The notes under the pieces are model-generated. The model ran no database searches, was not told the origin of the DNA, and saw only the letters and a program-made list of their open reading frames with translations. From the NCBI GenBank assembly GCA_031294825.1, contig JAUMPM010000018.1, positions 124,001 to 188,000 on the forward strand: a stretch of 64,000 bases of DNA. Reading direction: 5' to 3'. The position numbers and the translations under genes are program-made. Below, piece by piece: positions 1 through 8,294 of this stretch. This DNA comes from Collinsella sp. (lineage in GTDB: Bacteria; Actinomycetota; Coriobacteriia; Coriobacteriales; Coriobacteriaceae). The first letter of the stretch is position 1. Each line of letters opens with the position of its first letter.

Positions 1-55
1 TGGCCGGGCTCACGCCCGCCTCGGCGGCAATGTCCTTGATTCTCATCTGCGCCAT
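1..55 (-). CDS. LacI-family transcriptional regulator, N-terminus only (cut by window edge)
   Basis: Only the first 18 codons are present (MAQMRIKDIAAEAGVSPA). They match the start of the LacI DNA-binding helix-turn-helix, where the family usually reads RIKDIA..AGVS.ATVS. A GGGGTG stretch lies upstream of the ATG at 55; the second Met at 46 is an alternative start. The rest, including any sugar-binding domain, lies outside the window, so the effector and targets are unknown. It lies downstream of the GntR regulator on the same strand. Confidence 0.75.
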   Translation of the reverse strand, partial: MAQMRIKDIAAEAGVSPA

Positions 56-121
56 GGCGCACCCCGTTTCCCAATTGTCAGCAGTCTGAGCCATTTTAGG
101 CATTTTTTAAAAATCTCGGTT

Positions 122-155
122 GCAAAACGCTGTAGGTGAGCAGCGTCGTTTTTGC
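122..155 (-). terminator. Probable terminator after the GntR gene
   Basis: A hairpin with arms around CAAAACGCTG and CAGCGTcGTTTTTG lies just past the GntR stop codon and is followed on the minus strand by a run of T within about 15 bases. It probably separates GntR from the LacI-type gene. Confidence 0.5.
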
Positions 156-179
156 GTCTCGAGCAGATGCGATAATGGG

Positions 180-872
180 CTAGATAGCCGAGTCTTTAGA
201 CAGCTCAAAGTAGTCGGGATGTAAGGCGATAACCGGGCCCTGCTCCTCGGGCATCAGATGCAAGTGTGTCTCGGCCAGATAGCTCGCCGCATCGGTATCG
301 CCCCTCTTAATAGCCTCGAGAATTCGGCGATGCTGCCGACGAATCGGCTCCCAATCCAGATCCTGCGACACCATACGCAGCCAGTTATACCGCTCGAAAT
401 GCGTATTGATGCTCTTCATCCAATCCCACAGCATGTGGCGACCGGCAATCACAAAACACATCTCATGGAACAGGTTGTCCAGATCGAAAAAGCGACGCGT
501 TTCGCTATGGTCGAGCGACTCGGACTCGGCAAGAATCTGCTCAAGCCGATGCTTTTGCTCGGGCGTAGCAGCCGAACAACATTTAATGAGCACGCTTCTC
601 TCGAGTTTCTCGCGCAAAAAGCAGGCGTTTTCGGCGCGTTCCATGCTGATCTTAGAGACGTAGGTGCCGCTTTTGGGACGCGTTTCCACCAGCTCCTGCT
701 CACGCAGGCGCACAAAGGACTCGCGAATGGGCGTACGCCCGATCCCCGTCTCCTTTTCCAGACCAATCGCCGAAAGGCGCGTGCCGGGCCTGAGTTCGGC
801 ATAGATGATCTTGGAGCGCAGTGCGTTGTATGCCTGATCTTGCAGGCTCTGATAATGCTGGTGTTGTTCCAT
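180..872 (-). CDS. GntR-family transcriptional regulator, FadR/FCD subgroup
   Basis: The protein has 230 residues. Residues 1-75 form a winged helix with the GntR recognition pattern (TGIGRTPIRESFVRL). The remainder is an all-helical FCD ligand domain with the usual metal-site acids and histidines (DLDNLFHE, RRQHRRI, AETHLHL). FCD regulators normally sense small carboxylic acids or sugar acids. I chose the ATG at 872 because GAGGG lies just upstream; an upstream TTG at 986 would add 38 residues that resemble no domain and would run into a palindrome. No catabolic operon is adjacent, so the ligand is unknown. Confidence 0.85.
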   Translation of the reverse strand: MEQHQHYQSLQDQAYNALRSKIIYAELRPGTRLSAIGLEKETGIGRTPIRESFVRLREQELVETRPKSGTYVSKISMERAENACFLREKLERSVLIKCCSAATPEQKHRLEQILAESESLDHSETRRFFDLDNLFHEMCFVIAGRHMLWDWMKSINTHFERYNWLRMVSQDLDWEPIRRQHRRILEAIKRGDTDAASYLAETHLHLMPEEQGPVIALHPDYFELSKDSAI

Positions 873-943
873 AAAGCCCTCGGATGAAGCCCACGGTTTG
901 TCGAATATCACCCGTAATACTATCGCATCCCCCGCCCCCTCAT

Positions 944-1012
944 AAGTTGCGGTGGAATAGTTCCTGCTCAAAGCCTTCAGCAGCAAAAACAGGAACTATT
1001 CCACCGCAACTT
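944..1012. repeat. Long perfect palindrome upstream of the GntR gene
   Basis: Perfect 23-bp arms at 944-966 and 990-1012 (core GCGGTGGAATAGTTCCTG and its complement) enclose a 23-nt loop. It lies between the divergent GntR and AAA-ATPase genes, so it cannot be a simple terminator of either. It is the first of many long palindromes in the spacers of this window. Confidence 0.85.
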
Positions 1013-1081
1013 CCAACAGTCTTTTTGGGACGGGGCTTTTTTGGCTACCCTGAGCCGCAGGTCGGCCCCTTGCCACAAAAG

Positions 1082-1221
1082 GGGCCCATCTACTACGTTA
1101 ACGCGGAGAGCCCAGACCATGCTGAAAAGTGCAAAAACAAAACCGCTGGTAGAGAGCTTATCGATTTTCAAAATAGCCGGCTATGGTTGTCCTCTGCGGC
1201 TTAAACGTAGTAGATAGGCCC
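1082..1221. repeat. MITE-like imperfect inverted repeat in a 547-bp gene-free spacer
   Basis: Arms of 18 bp at 1082-1099 and 1204-1221 (GGGCCNATCTACTACGTT and its complement, one mismatch) continue inward with weaker pairing over roughly 30 more bases. The interior carries no reading frame that looks coding. The whole spacer 873-1419 has no gene; it holds this element, the palindrome at 944-1012 and the iterons at 1361-1400. Confidence 0.7.
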
Positions 1222-1360
1222 TATTCGTGGCACAGCACTACTCCATCCCAAATTGGCACCCCGAGCCCTCGTGAGTTGCCAACAAGCTGTTCGCCCAGCG
1301 CTTTATCCACGCGGCATTTGGAAAATAGCACCACCGCAAAACTCGCGAGTAGCGCTTACT

Positions 1361-1400
1361 TTGCTATATCTTGCTATACTTTGCTATATCTTGCTATATC
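1361..1400 (+). repeat. Four 10-bp iterons before the AAA-ATPase gene
   Basis: Four head-to-tail copies of a 10-mer are present, three TTGCTATATC and one TTGCTATACT, ending 19 bp before the ATG at 1420. The spacing of about one helical turn places every copy on the same DNA face. The unit itself contains -35-like (TTGCTA) and -10-like (TATACT/TATATC) stretches, so a change in copy number could alter the promoter. An autoregulatory binding site is the simplest reading. Confidence 0.75.
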
Positions 1401-1419
1401 TTGAGCAAAGGTGGCTCAC

Positions 1420-2511
1420 ATGCAAACAAACCCTTTTAAGCCCACAGCAGGTAAAACACCTCCCACGATTATCGGCCGCGAAGATGTACTTGAAGAATTC
1501 AGTGAAGGCCTCACCAACGGGCCTGGTGCCCCTGGGCGCCTAATGCGCATAGCCGGCGTGCGTGGAACGGGCAAGACGGTCCTCCTTGACGAGTGCTCAC
1601 GTTTGGCGCAAAGCCGTGGCTGGACGGTCATAAAAGAGGTCGCAACCGAGGGACTTTGCCAGCGCATTCTCGAACAGCTGCAGCCCAAATTCCAGGCCAA
1701 GCACGCCAGATTTGAGCCCACCGTAGCTGGCATATCCATCGGCAGCATAGATATTGAACGAATCGGCCCATCGCTACGCGACGCCATGAGACAGACAATA
1801 TCCAAGAATGGAAATGGCCTGCTCATCACTCTCGACGAGGTTCAAGACGCAGAGCTCGATGAGGTCCGAACGCTCTCCATTGCGATTCAGCAGGTTATCG
1901 GCGAAGACCTTGATATCGCCTTTGTTTTTGCGGGTCTGCCTTCGATGATTGAAAGCATCATCAACGGAAAGACACTTGCGTTTTTGCGCCGCGCCCTCCC
2001 CTTTGACCTGAAGGCTGTGGCAGTAACCGAAGTGTTGTACTCCCTCGAGGAAACCATTGAAGCGTCTGGCGTGGAGTTGCAGCCAGGTATTGCCGGCCAA
2101 CTTGCCGAGGCAACGCAAGGCTATCCTTTCATGATCCAACTCGTTGGATACTACGCATGGCAGTTGGCGAGACGCGCGCATACAGCGATTATTGGAGAAG
2201 AAGAAGCCGAGCGCGGCATTGCAACGGCACGCGAACGCTTCTGCGCCATGGTGATTGAGCCCGCGCTGCAGCGCATTCCGCCCACGTGCATCGCTTATCT
2301 GCTGAGCATGGCGTCTTTGGGGCAGACGAGCTCGACCAGCATGGTTGCCGATGCCCTAAACAAAACGCCTCAACAGGTGAGTTCCGTCCGCAGCCGCCTG
2401 TTAAGAGAATCGATTATCGAGGCTCCCTCGTACGGCAAGGTCTCATTTGCCATCCCCTACATGCGCGACTATCTCTACGAGCACAAAGCCGAACTTGAAG
2501 TTGAACTGTAG
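1420..2511 (+). CDS. AAA+ ATPase with C-terminal winged helix (Orc1/Cdc6-like, AAA_16 type)
   Basis: The protein has 363 residues. Walker A is GVRGTGKT at residues 46-53, and Walker B is LLITLDEVQ near residue 140, followed by a sensor-1 region (FVFAGLPS). The C-terminal 70 residues look like a winged helix. AAAGGTGG lies 5 bp before the ATG at 1420, which favours it over the GTG at 1411. Such solitary Orc-like ATPases are common in high-GC Gram-positives, often in accessory loci, and their roles are mostly unknown. No partner gene is adjacent. The 10-bp iterons directly upstream suggest it may bind or regulate its own region. Confidence 0.8.
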   Translation: MQTNPFKPTAGKTPPTIIGREDVLEEFSEGLTNGPGAPGRLMRIAGVRGTGKTVLLDECSRLAQSRGWTVIKEVATEGLCQRILEQLQPKFQAKHARFEPTVAGISIGSIDIERIGPSLRDAMRQTISKNGNGLLITLDEVQDAELDEVRTLSIAIQQVIGEDLDIAFVFAGLPSMIESIINGKTLAFLRRALPFDLKAVAVTEVLYSLEETIEASGVELQPGIAGQLAEATQGYPFMIQLVGYYAWQLARRAHTAIIGEEEAERGIATARERFCAMVIEPALQRIPPTCIAYLLSMASLGQTSSTSMVADALNKTPQQVSSVRSRLLRESIIEAPSYGKVSFAIPYMRDYLYEHKAELEVEL

Positions 2512-2530
2512 AAACGGCAACTGCCCTGCA

Positions 2531-2583
2531 AGACGAAAACCGTTTTCATACGGATTTAAAGCAGACGTAAACGGTTTTCGTCT
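2531..2583. repeat. Perfect 15-bp inverted repeat in the spacer 2512-2867
   Basis: Arms AGACGAAAACCGTTT (2531-2545) and its complement (2569-2583) lie 20 bp past the ATPase stop. Further fragments of the same wording (CGTATGGTTTTACG, CAGACGAAAA) recur up to 2683, as if a larger palindrome had decayed. The spacer 2512-2867 otherwise holds the terminator at 2687 and the hairpin at 2804; no gene is seen. Confidence 0.7.
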
Positions 2584-2686
2584 GTTTTACGTTCGGAAAT
2601 AAGACGCAAATTGCACTTTCGTATGGTTTTACGCCAAACGCAACACGCTTTCGTCCGGCTATGCGTCCCCAATCCAGACGAAAAAG

Positions 2687-2712
2687 GCCCCGAGCTCGTG
2701 TGAGCTCGGGGC
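2687..2712. terminator. Bidirectional intrinsic terminator between convergent genes
   Basis: An 11-bp stem, GCCCCGAGCTC paired with GAGCTCGGGGC, encloses a 4-nt loop. The minus strand then reads CCTTTTTCG and the plus strand TCTTTG. It can end transcription of both the ATPase (plus) and the flavin reductase (minus). Confidence 0.85.
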
Positions 2713-2803
2713 TCTTTGTGCCGCACATCTATGAGAGGAATTATTCGATGCATACGGGCGCTACTCCATGAAGCCGCCCTGGGATGGCGGCAACCTCGTC
2801 AAT

Positions 2804-2850
2804 GGGGCCAGGTTTACATGCGCCAAGTTGGTGCAAAGTAACCTGCCCCC
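2804..2850. repeat. Nested hairpin just downstream of the OYE-type reductase
   Basis: An outer stem (GGGGCCAGGTTTAC at 2804-2817 with GTAACCTGCCCC at 2838-2849, one bulged base) encloses an inner TGCGCCAAGTTGGTGCA stem. It begins 18 bp past the reductase stop and lacks a T-run, so it is not a typical terminator. Confidence 0.6.
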
Positions 2851-2867
2851 ACGCAACAAGGGGTTGA

Positions 2868-4817
2868 CTAGAGCTCGCAGGCAACCTTATAGCCATCGCC
2901 GATGGCATCGCGGATGTTGCCACACTTCTGGGCATCGCCCAGCACGTGGACAGCAACGCCAGCAGCGGCAAGGTCGTCGGCCAACTTGGTATTGGGACGA
3001 TAACCCATGGCCAGCACCAGCGTATCGGCATCGGCGATGGTGTAAATCTCACCATCCTTTTCGTAGCTGATGGCGTCCTCGGTAATCTCGGTCACCTTGG
3101 CCTCGGTCAGCACGTGGACGCCCTTGGAGAGCATGCGCGTGATGAGCACCGCGCGGCCGGCACCGCCCTCGTTGGCGGCAAGCGTCTTGGTCATCTCGAT
3201 AACAGTGACATCGCGATTGGCCGGCGACAGGTCGTTGACCAGCGGGGCCAGGTAGTCGGCCGTCTCGCAACCGACGGTGCCGCCGCCCACGATGACGATC
3301 TTCTTGCCCGGGAAAGCCTTGCCGCCCAGCAGGTCGTCGGCCGTCATAACCTGCTTAAAGCCCTGCATGAAGGCCGGAGCGATGGGCTCGGCGCCATAAG
3401 CCAGGACGACCTCGTAGCCGGCATAATCGCGCTGAATGTCCTCGGCAGTAAGCTCGGTGCCAAATATGCACTTCACGCCGGCCTCGGCCAGGCGACGATA
3501 CTGGTACTTGATCACGCGGGTGAGTTCCTGCTTTGCCGGCGGAACGGCCGCGATGCGCATCTCGCCACCCGGTTCATCCTGCTTATCCACGAGCACCACG
3601 TTGTGGCCGCGCTTGGCGGCAATGTAGGCTGCCTCCATGCCCGCAGGGCCAGCGCCCACAACGAGCACGTTCTTGGCCTCGGCGGCAGGCTCGTAGCCGG
3701 CCTCGTCGCGCTCCACGTCCGGGTTGACGGTGCAGGAGATGCGCTTGCCAAACATAATGCCGTTCAGGCAGCGCAGGCAGCCAATACAGGGACGGATGTC
3801 GTCGGCGTTGCCGGCAGCGGCCTTATTGCAGAACTCGGCATCGCACAGATTGGCGCGGCCCATCATGCAGATGTCGGCAGCGCCGTCCTCGATCAGCTCC
3901 TCGGCAATCCAGGCCTCATTGATGCGGCCGACCGTGGCGACGGGAATGTTGACGTGCTTCTTAATCTCGCGCGAGCAGGCGGCGTGCGAGGCCTGCTGCG
4001 TACCGGCGGCGGGAATCGCGGAGCCGCGCTTGATGGTGGTACCGCCCGACACGTGAATCATGTCGACGCCGGCCTTCTCCAGGCGACGCGAGACGTAGAT
4101 CATGTCGTTGAGGGTCAGGCCGCCATCGGTGTACTCATCGCCCGAGATACGAACGTCGATGATAAAGTCCTTGCCGCAGCGCTCGCGAATCTCGGCGATG
4201 ACCTCGAGCAAGAAGCGCATGCGGGCGTCGAGCGAGCCGCCGTACTCGTCGGTACGCTTGTTGTAGAGCGGGGTCAAAAAGCCGCCGAGCATACCGTGGG
4301 CGTGTGCCGCATGGACCTCGACGCCATCGACACCGGCCTTCTGCATGCGCACGGCAGCGTCGCCAAACTGATGCGTGAGCTCGTGGATCTCATCGACCGT
4401 GATGGGGCGCGGCGCCTCGCGGGCATAGGACGGGCCCACAAAGGACGGAGCGATCAGGCGCGGCGTGCCCGGAATGTTAAAGGCCATGTAGGCGGGGTGG
4501 AAGAGCTGCGGCATGATCTTGCATCCGTACTCGTGGACGGCTGCGGCGAGCTTTTCCCAGCCGGGGATAAACGTGTCGTCGTAGCAGCACATGTCACCCG
4601 GCAGATAGGTATAGGTGGGCTCGACCGTCACGACCTCGGTGATGATGAGGCCCACACCACCCTTGGCGCGGGCGCGGTAGTGGTCGACCAGATCGTCGGT
4701 CACATAGCCATGATCGGCCAGGTTGGTAGATACCGGCGGCATAAAGACGCGGTTCTTGACCTCGGTTGTACCGACCTTGATGGGGCTAAAGAGCATCGGA
4801 TAGGCAGAGGACTCCAT
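2868..4817 (-). CDS. Old-yellow-enzyme type NAD(P)H:flavin oxidoreductase with Fe-S and FAD/NAD domains
   Basis: The protein has 649 residues and the FadH/BaiCD/enoate-reductase layout. An FMN TIM barrel (about 1-340) is followed by a cysteine cluster CIGCLRC plus a fourth Cys 11 residues later for a 4Fe-4S centre. A dinucleotide domain then carries GAGPAGMEAA and GGGTVGCETA for FAD and NAD(P)H. Family members reduce activated C=C bonds in enoyl-CoA esters, bile acid intermediates or other unsaturated substrates; the substrate here cannot be told from sequence. The ATG at 4817 has AAAGGAAG upstream; an in-frame TTG at 4898 would add a 27-residue tail foreign to the family. It appears monocistronic. 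Confidence 0.88.
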   Translation of the reverse strand: MESSAYPMLFSPIKVGTTEVKNRVFMPPVSTNLADHGYVTDDLVDHYRARAKGGVGLIITEVVTVEPTYTYLPGDMCCYDDTFIPGWEKLAAAVHEYGCKIMPQLFHPAYMAFNIPGTPRLIAPSFVGPSYAREAPRPITVDEIHELTHQFGDAAVRMQKAGVDGVEVHAAHAHGMLGGFLTPLYNKRTDEYGGSLDARMRFLLEVIAEIRERCGKDFIIDVRISGDEYTDGGLTLNDMIYVSRRLEKAGVDMIHVSGGTTIKRGSAIPAAGTQQASHAACSREIKKHVNIPVATVGRINEAWIAEELIEDGAADICMMGRANLCDAEFCNKAAAGNADDIRPCIGCLRCLNGIMFGKRISCTVNPDVERDEAGYEPAAEAKNVLVVGAGPAGMEAAYIAAKRGHNVVLVDKQDEPGGEMRIAAVPPAKQELTRVIKYQYRRLAEAGVKCIFGTELTAEDIQRDYAGYEVVLAYGAEPIAPAFMQGFKQVMTADDLLGGKAFPGKKIVIVGGGTVGCETADYLAPLVNDLSPANRDVTVIEMTKTLAANEGGAGRAVLITRMLSKGVHVLTEAKVTEITEDAISYEKDGEIYTIADADTLVLAMGYRPNTKLADDLAAAGVAVHVLGDAQKCGNIRDAIGDGYKVACEL

Positions 4818-4919
4818 ACAGGCTTCCTTTCGTTTGAGCCGCTCGGCGGCAGTTGCTAACGTACTTATCCTATCAGCAACTGCCGTATTCGCAGTCAAAC
4901 ATGCCCAAACGCCGGTCGA

Positions 4920-5120
4920 CTAATGAATACCGCGGCCCAAGTCTTCGGCGATTTTGTCCACGCCCTTAAGTGCGGCACAGATCTTTTTGTTGGAGCAATG
5001 CCCCGTGCAAACGCCACCCTGAGCGCAGTCGGCGCAGGTGCCCTTGCGGTAGATGCGCACGCATACCGCGACAAACGCAATACCGATAACAGCCAGTACA
5101 ACAATATCGATAGGTGCCAT
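4920..5120 (-). CDS. FeoB-associated Cys-rich small membrane protein
   Basis: The 66-residue protein has one N-terminal membrane helix (about 4-24) and then a short cysteine-rich tail (CADCAQGGVC, CSNKKIC) with six cysteines after the helix. This matches the FeoB-associated Cys-rich family found behind feoB in many Gram-positives. The ATG has GAGGAGG 6-7 bp upstream. It is transcribed after feoB, separated by a terminator and a dispersed repeat, so it may have its own promoter. The cysteines probably handle Fe(II) at the inner face of FeoB; that is inference. Confidence 0.85.
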   Translation of the reverse strand: MAPIDIVVLAVIGIAFVAVCVRIYRKGTCADCAQGGVCTGHCSNKKICAALKGVDKIAEDLGRGIH

Positions 5121-5171
5121 AGCAAGCCTCCTCTAGTTAACCACCACTTACTTTACCCCATTCTCCACCTA

Positions 5172-5209
5172 CCAAAAAGGGACAGGTTTGTTTTGGTCGG
5201 TTTTATCTG
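5172..5209. repeat. Dispersed 38-bp repeat (arm of family III element)
   Basis: These 38 bases match 49002-49039 with one difference; both contain AAAAAGGGACAGGTTT and TTTTGGTCGGTTTTATCTG. At 49 kb the sequence is one arm of a complete nested palindrome. Here only this arm remains, next to the feoB terminator. Confidence 0.85.
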
Positions 5210-5237
5210 CGGAAACGCCACATCTCTCCCACCAAAA

Positions 5238-5266
5238 AGCCCGAGTGTCGCTGGGACACCCGGGCT
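5238..5266 (-). terminator. Intrinsic terminator of the feo operon
   Basis: On the minus strand, AGCCCGGGTGTC and GACACTCGGGCT form a stem followed by TTTTT, 30 bp past the feoB stop codon. Confidence 0.85.
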
Positions 5267-5295
5267 CGTGGAAAGGGGTTAATCCTTATTCGGAC

Positions 5296-7623
5296 TTAAG
5301 CGGAAACTGCGGCGGAAGCAGTGTTGGTCTCGTCCTCATCGGTCCATGCATGCTTGGGCATGGGACGGAAAATCTGGAAGAGCATCGCAACCAGCAGCAC
5401 AATGGCCACAACCGTCCAGATACCAAACTGCCCAAGGACAAGCAGGTTGTAGAACTGGTTGATGAACAGGCCGATCACCCAAGCGAAGGCGCACTCGTAG
5501 CCGATGGCAATCGCGGTCCACTTGCCAGAGTCCATCTGGTTGCGGATGGTGCCAATGGCGGCAAAGCACGGAGCGCACAGCAGGTTGAAGGCGCCGAAGG
5601 CAACGCAAGCGCCCATGGTGGGGAACATGCCGGCAAACGCGGTCCACAGGCTCGGGTCGGTCTCGCCCGCGTCGGCGACGGACAGCAGCGAGCCGGCGGT
5701 GGCGACGACGTTCTCCTTGGCGACGAGGCCAGAGACGGTCAGTGCGGTTGCCTGCCAGGTGCTAAAGCCGAGCGGGGCGAAGATCCAAGCGACCAGGTTG
5801 CCCAACATGGCGAGCACGGAGTAGTCCATGAACTCCTCGGGGATGCCGTCCATCGCAGGCAGAAAGCCAAAGGAACCGTTGTAGCTACCAAAGTTGGACA
5901 GGAACCAAACCACGACAGTGGACGCGAAGATGACCGTGCCGGCCTTCTTGATAAAGGCCCAGCAGCGCTCCCACACGTGCAGCGCCCAAGAGCGGATCGC
6001 CGGGAAGTGGTAGGCGGGAAGCTCCATAACGAACGGCGTCGGGCGACCGGCGAAGAGCTTGGTCTTCTTGAGCATAAGGCCCGAGGCGATGACGGCAAAG
6101 ACGCCCAGGAAGTAGAAGAGCGGGCTGATCCACGCCGCGGTGGTGGAAGAGTCGCCGATGATGGAACCCATGAGCAGGGCGATGATCGGCAGCTTAGCGC
6201 CGCAGGGGATGAACGTGGTAGTCATGACCGTCATGCGGCGGTCCTTCTCGTTCTCGATGGTCTTAGTAGCCATGACGCCGGGGACGCCGCAGCCCGAAGA
6301 CACGAGCATGGGGATGAACGACTTACCGGACAGGCCAAAGCGGCGGAACACGCGGTCCATGATGAAGGCAACGCGGGCCATGTAGCCGCAGTCCTCCAGG
6401 AAGGACAGCATCACAAAAAGCAGGAACATCTGCGGCACAAAGCCGAAGATGGCGCCCAGGCCGCCGACGATACCGTCACAGACGAGCGAATCGACCAGGC
6501 CACCGTCCTCGGTGCCACCCGCCACAAGTGCGTCGTGGACCATGGTGGTAATACCCGGAACATAGGGGCCGTACTGCGCCGGGTCGACCGAGTCGGCATT
6601 GTCGCCCGCAGCCTCGACAGCCTCATCGTAAGCGTCGCGGCCCTGGCCGAGCACATACCAACCGTCGGTACCAAAGAGCTGGTCGTTGGTGAAGTCGGTC
6701 ACCGTGCCGCCCAAGGTAGAAACGGCGATGTAGTACACGCAGAACATGATGACGACAAAGATCGGCAGGCCCAGAATACGGTTGGTAACCACGCGGTCGA
6801 TCTTCTCGGAGGTGCTCATCTTGGCCGGGGCCTTGGTGAGGCACTCGTCGATGATGTGCGCGATCACGCCGTAGCGCTCACCGGTGATGATGGACTCGGC
6901 GTCGTCATCGCAATCCTGCTCGCACTGGGCGACCAGCTGCTCTACGCGAGCAGCCTTCTCCTTAGTGAGGTTGATGAGCTTGCAGGCGTCCGCGTCGCGC
7001 TCAAACAGCTTGACAGCGTAGTAGCGGCGCTTGTTGGCGGGAACGCTCGCCGGAAGGTTATTCTCGATGTGCGTCAGAACGTCCTCGATGGAGGAATCGA
7101 ACTTGTGCTCCGGCACCTGGCCCTTGGAAGCAGCAGACTTCTTAACCTGCTCGAACAGCTCCTTGATGCCCTTGTTCTTAAGGGCCGAGATCATCATGAC
7201 CGGGCAGCCGAGCTTCTTGGAAAGCTTGTCCGTGTCGATCTTATCGCCGTTCTTCTCGACCAGGTCGGCCATGTTGAGGGCAACGACCACGGGCAGGCCG
7301 GTCTCGATAACCTGAAGCGCCAGGTACAGGTTACGCTCGAGGTTGGTGGCATCGACAACCTGGACGACAACATCGGGCTCGCCGCTCATGAGGTAATCGC
7401 GCGAGCATTGCTCCTCGGGGCTGTAGGGGGAAAGCGAGTAGATGCCAGGGAGGTCCGTGATGGTAACGTTCTTGTCGCTTAGGAGCTTGGCCTCCTTTTT
7501 CTCAACCGTGACGCCGGGCCAGTTGCCAACGTAGCCGTTGGCGCCGGTGATCAGGTTGAAAAGCGTGGTCTTGCCGCAGTTGGGGTTACCCGCCAGCGCG
7601 ACATGGATCTGAGAATCCGCCAT
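5296..7623 (-). CDS. feoB: Ferrous iron transporter FeoB
   Basis: At 775 residues the length is normal for FeoB. The N-terminal G domain has G1 GNPNCGKT at 12-19, G3 DLPG and G4 NMAD. A helical GDI-like region follows, then a polytopic membrane domain with the two gate repeats marked by conserved Cys-Gly pairs (SSGCGVPG and PCGAKLPI). The protein imports Fe(II) across the cytoplasmic membrane, gated by GTP. It follows two feoA genes on the same strand. The ATG at 7623 has AGAAGG upstream. It is likely controlled by an iron or manganese-responsive repressor through the site upstream of the first feoA. Confidence 0.97.
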   Translation of the reverse strand: MADSQIHVALAGNPNCGKTTLFNLITGANGYVGNWPGVTVEKKEAKLLSDKNVTITDLPGIYSLSPYSPEEQCSRDYLMSGEPDVVVQVVDATNLERNLYLALQVIETGLPVVVALNMADLVEKNGDKIDTDKLSKKLGCPVMMISALKNKGIKELFEQVKKSAASKGQVPEHKFDSSIEDVLTHIENNLPASVPANKRRYYAVKLFERDADACKLINLTKEKAARVEQLVAQCEQDCDDDAESIITGERYGVIAHIIDECLTKAPAKMSTSEKIDRVVTNRILGLPIFVVIMFCVYYIAVSTLGGTVTDFTNDQLFGTDGWYVLGQGRDAYDEAVEAAGDNADSVDPAQYGPYVPGITTMVHDALVAGGTEDGGLVDSLVCDGIVGGLGAIFGFVPQMFLLFVMLSFLEDCGYMARVAFIMDRVFRRFGLSGKSFIPMLVSSGCGVPGVMATKTIENEKDRRMTVMTTTFIPCGAKLPIIALLMGSIIGDSSTTAAWISPLFYFLGVFAVIASGLMLKKTKLFAGRPTPFVMELPAYHFPAIRSWALHVWERCWAFIKKAGTVIFASTVVVWFLSNFGSYNGSFGFLPAMDGIPEEFMDYSVLAMLGNLVAWIFAPLGFSTWQATALTVSGLVAKENVVATAGSLLSVADAGETDPSLWTAFAGMFPTMGACVAFGAFNLLCAPCFAAIGTIRNQMDSGKWTAIAIGYECAFAWVIGLFINQFYNLLVLGQFGIWTVVAIVLLVAMLFQIFRPMPKHAWTDEDETNTASAAVSA

Positions 7624-7746
7624 TCAATCCTTCTTCCTTGTGTGCCTGCGCTGCTTTCTCCGCGCAGGCTGGATAATGTGCTTCAAAGTTGCAGCATCAA
7701 GTTAGAAATACCTAACTTTATCTGCAGAAATATACGCCGCGAGCCC

Positions 7747-7968
7747 TTACTGGACCTCGACGACAGCCGCCTCCTCCTTGCGGATGGAAAGCTCGTAGCC
7801 GCGCACGTTGATCTCGACCGGATCACCGAGCGGTGCAACCTTCACGACCTTGAACGAAGTGCCCTTGATGAGCCCCAGGTCCATAAGGTGGCGGCGAAGC
7901 GCACCCTCACCGTGAAGCTTGACGATAGTGGAGCTCTCGCCCACCTTAACGTCACCCAACGTCTTCAT
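7747..7968 (-). CDS. feoA: FeoA-domain protein (second copy, next to feoB)
   Basis: The protein has 73 residues and the SH3-like FeoA fold. It has the typical pattern in which LRRHLMDLGLIKGTSFKVVK is followed by GDPVEINVRGYELSIRK. FeoA proteins bind the cytoplasmic side of FeoB and are needed for Fe(II) uptake in enteric bacteria. The gene lies 123 bp upstream of feoB and 40 bp downstream of another feoA. The start has GGGGGAC upstream. Confidence 0.92.
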   Translation of the reverse strand: MKTLGDVKVGESSTIVKLHGEGALRRHLMDLGLIKGTSFKVVKVAPLGDPVEINVRGYELSIRKEEAAVVEVQ

Positions 7969-8008
7969 TTACTTGTCCCCCTTTCAGTGCGTACAGAAAT
8001 ACCGTCGA

Positions 8009-8251
8009 CTAACCGACGGTCATGATGTGCATGGCAACCTTGGAATCGATACCAAAGCGTGCGCCCAGCACAGTGACGATGATATTGGCGCCACTCGAGC
8101 TCACCACGTGGATTTCGTTGCCCTCGACAAAGCCGAGGTCCTTGAGGTGGTGCTTCATATCCTCATTGCCCTTTACACGAGACACGCGCACGGTTTCGCC
8201 CGCTTTTACCATCGAAAGCGGCATTGCCGGCATCTGCGGTCCGCAAGACAT
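8009..8251 (-). CDS. feoA: FeoA-domain protein (first gene of the feo operon)
   Basis: The 80-residue protein has a short lead (MSCGPQMPAMPLS) and an FeoA SH3-like domain (MKHHLKDLGFVEGNEI, NIIVTVLGARFGID). The ATG at 8251 has TTAGGAG 8 bp upstream, preferred over an upstream in-frame start at 8296 that would overlap the promoter palindrome. It heads the feoA-feoA-feoB run. The two FeoA proteins are clearly diverged and may act as a heteromer on FeoB; that is inference. Confidence 0.9.
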   Translation of the reverse strand: MSCGPQMPAMPLSMVKAGETVRVSRVKGNEDMKHHLKDLGFVEGNEIHVVSSSGANIIVTVLGARFGIDSKVAMHIMTVG

Positions 8252-8294
8252 GACTGGGCTCCTAACATCGATTCGTCCTTCACATCGACGCAGC

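Noticed and set aside
2946..7482. Long plus-strand frames opposite the OYE-type reductase and feoB (637 and 764 codons)
   Set aside because: They lie antisense to genes with clear domains, have odd composition (rich in His, Arg, Asp, Gly) and lack ribosome sites. GC-rich third positions create such frames. The same applies to antisense frames over aspS, ppc, hisS, htpG and metG.
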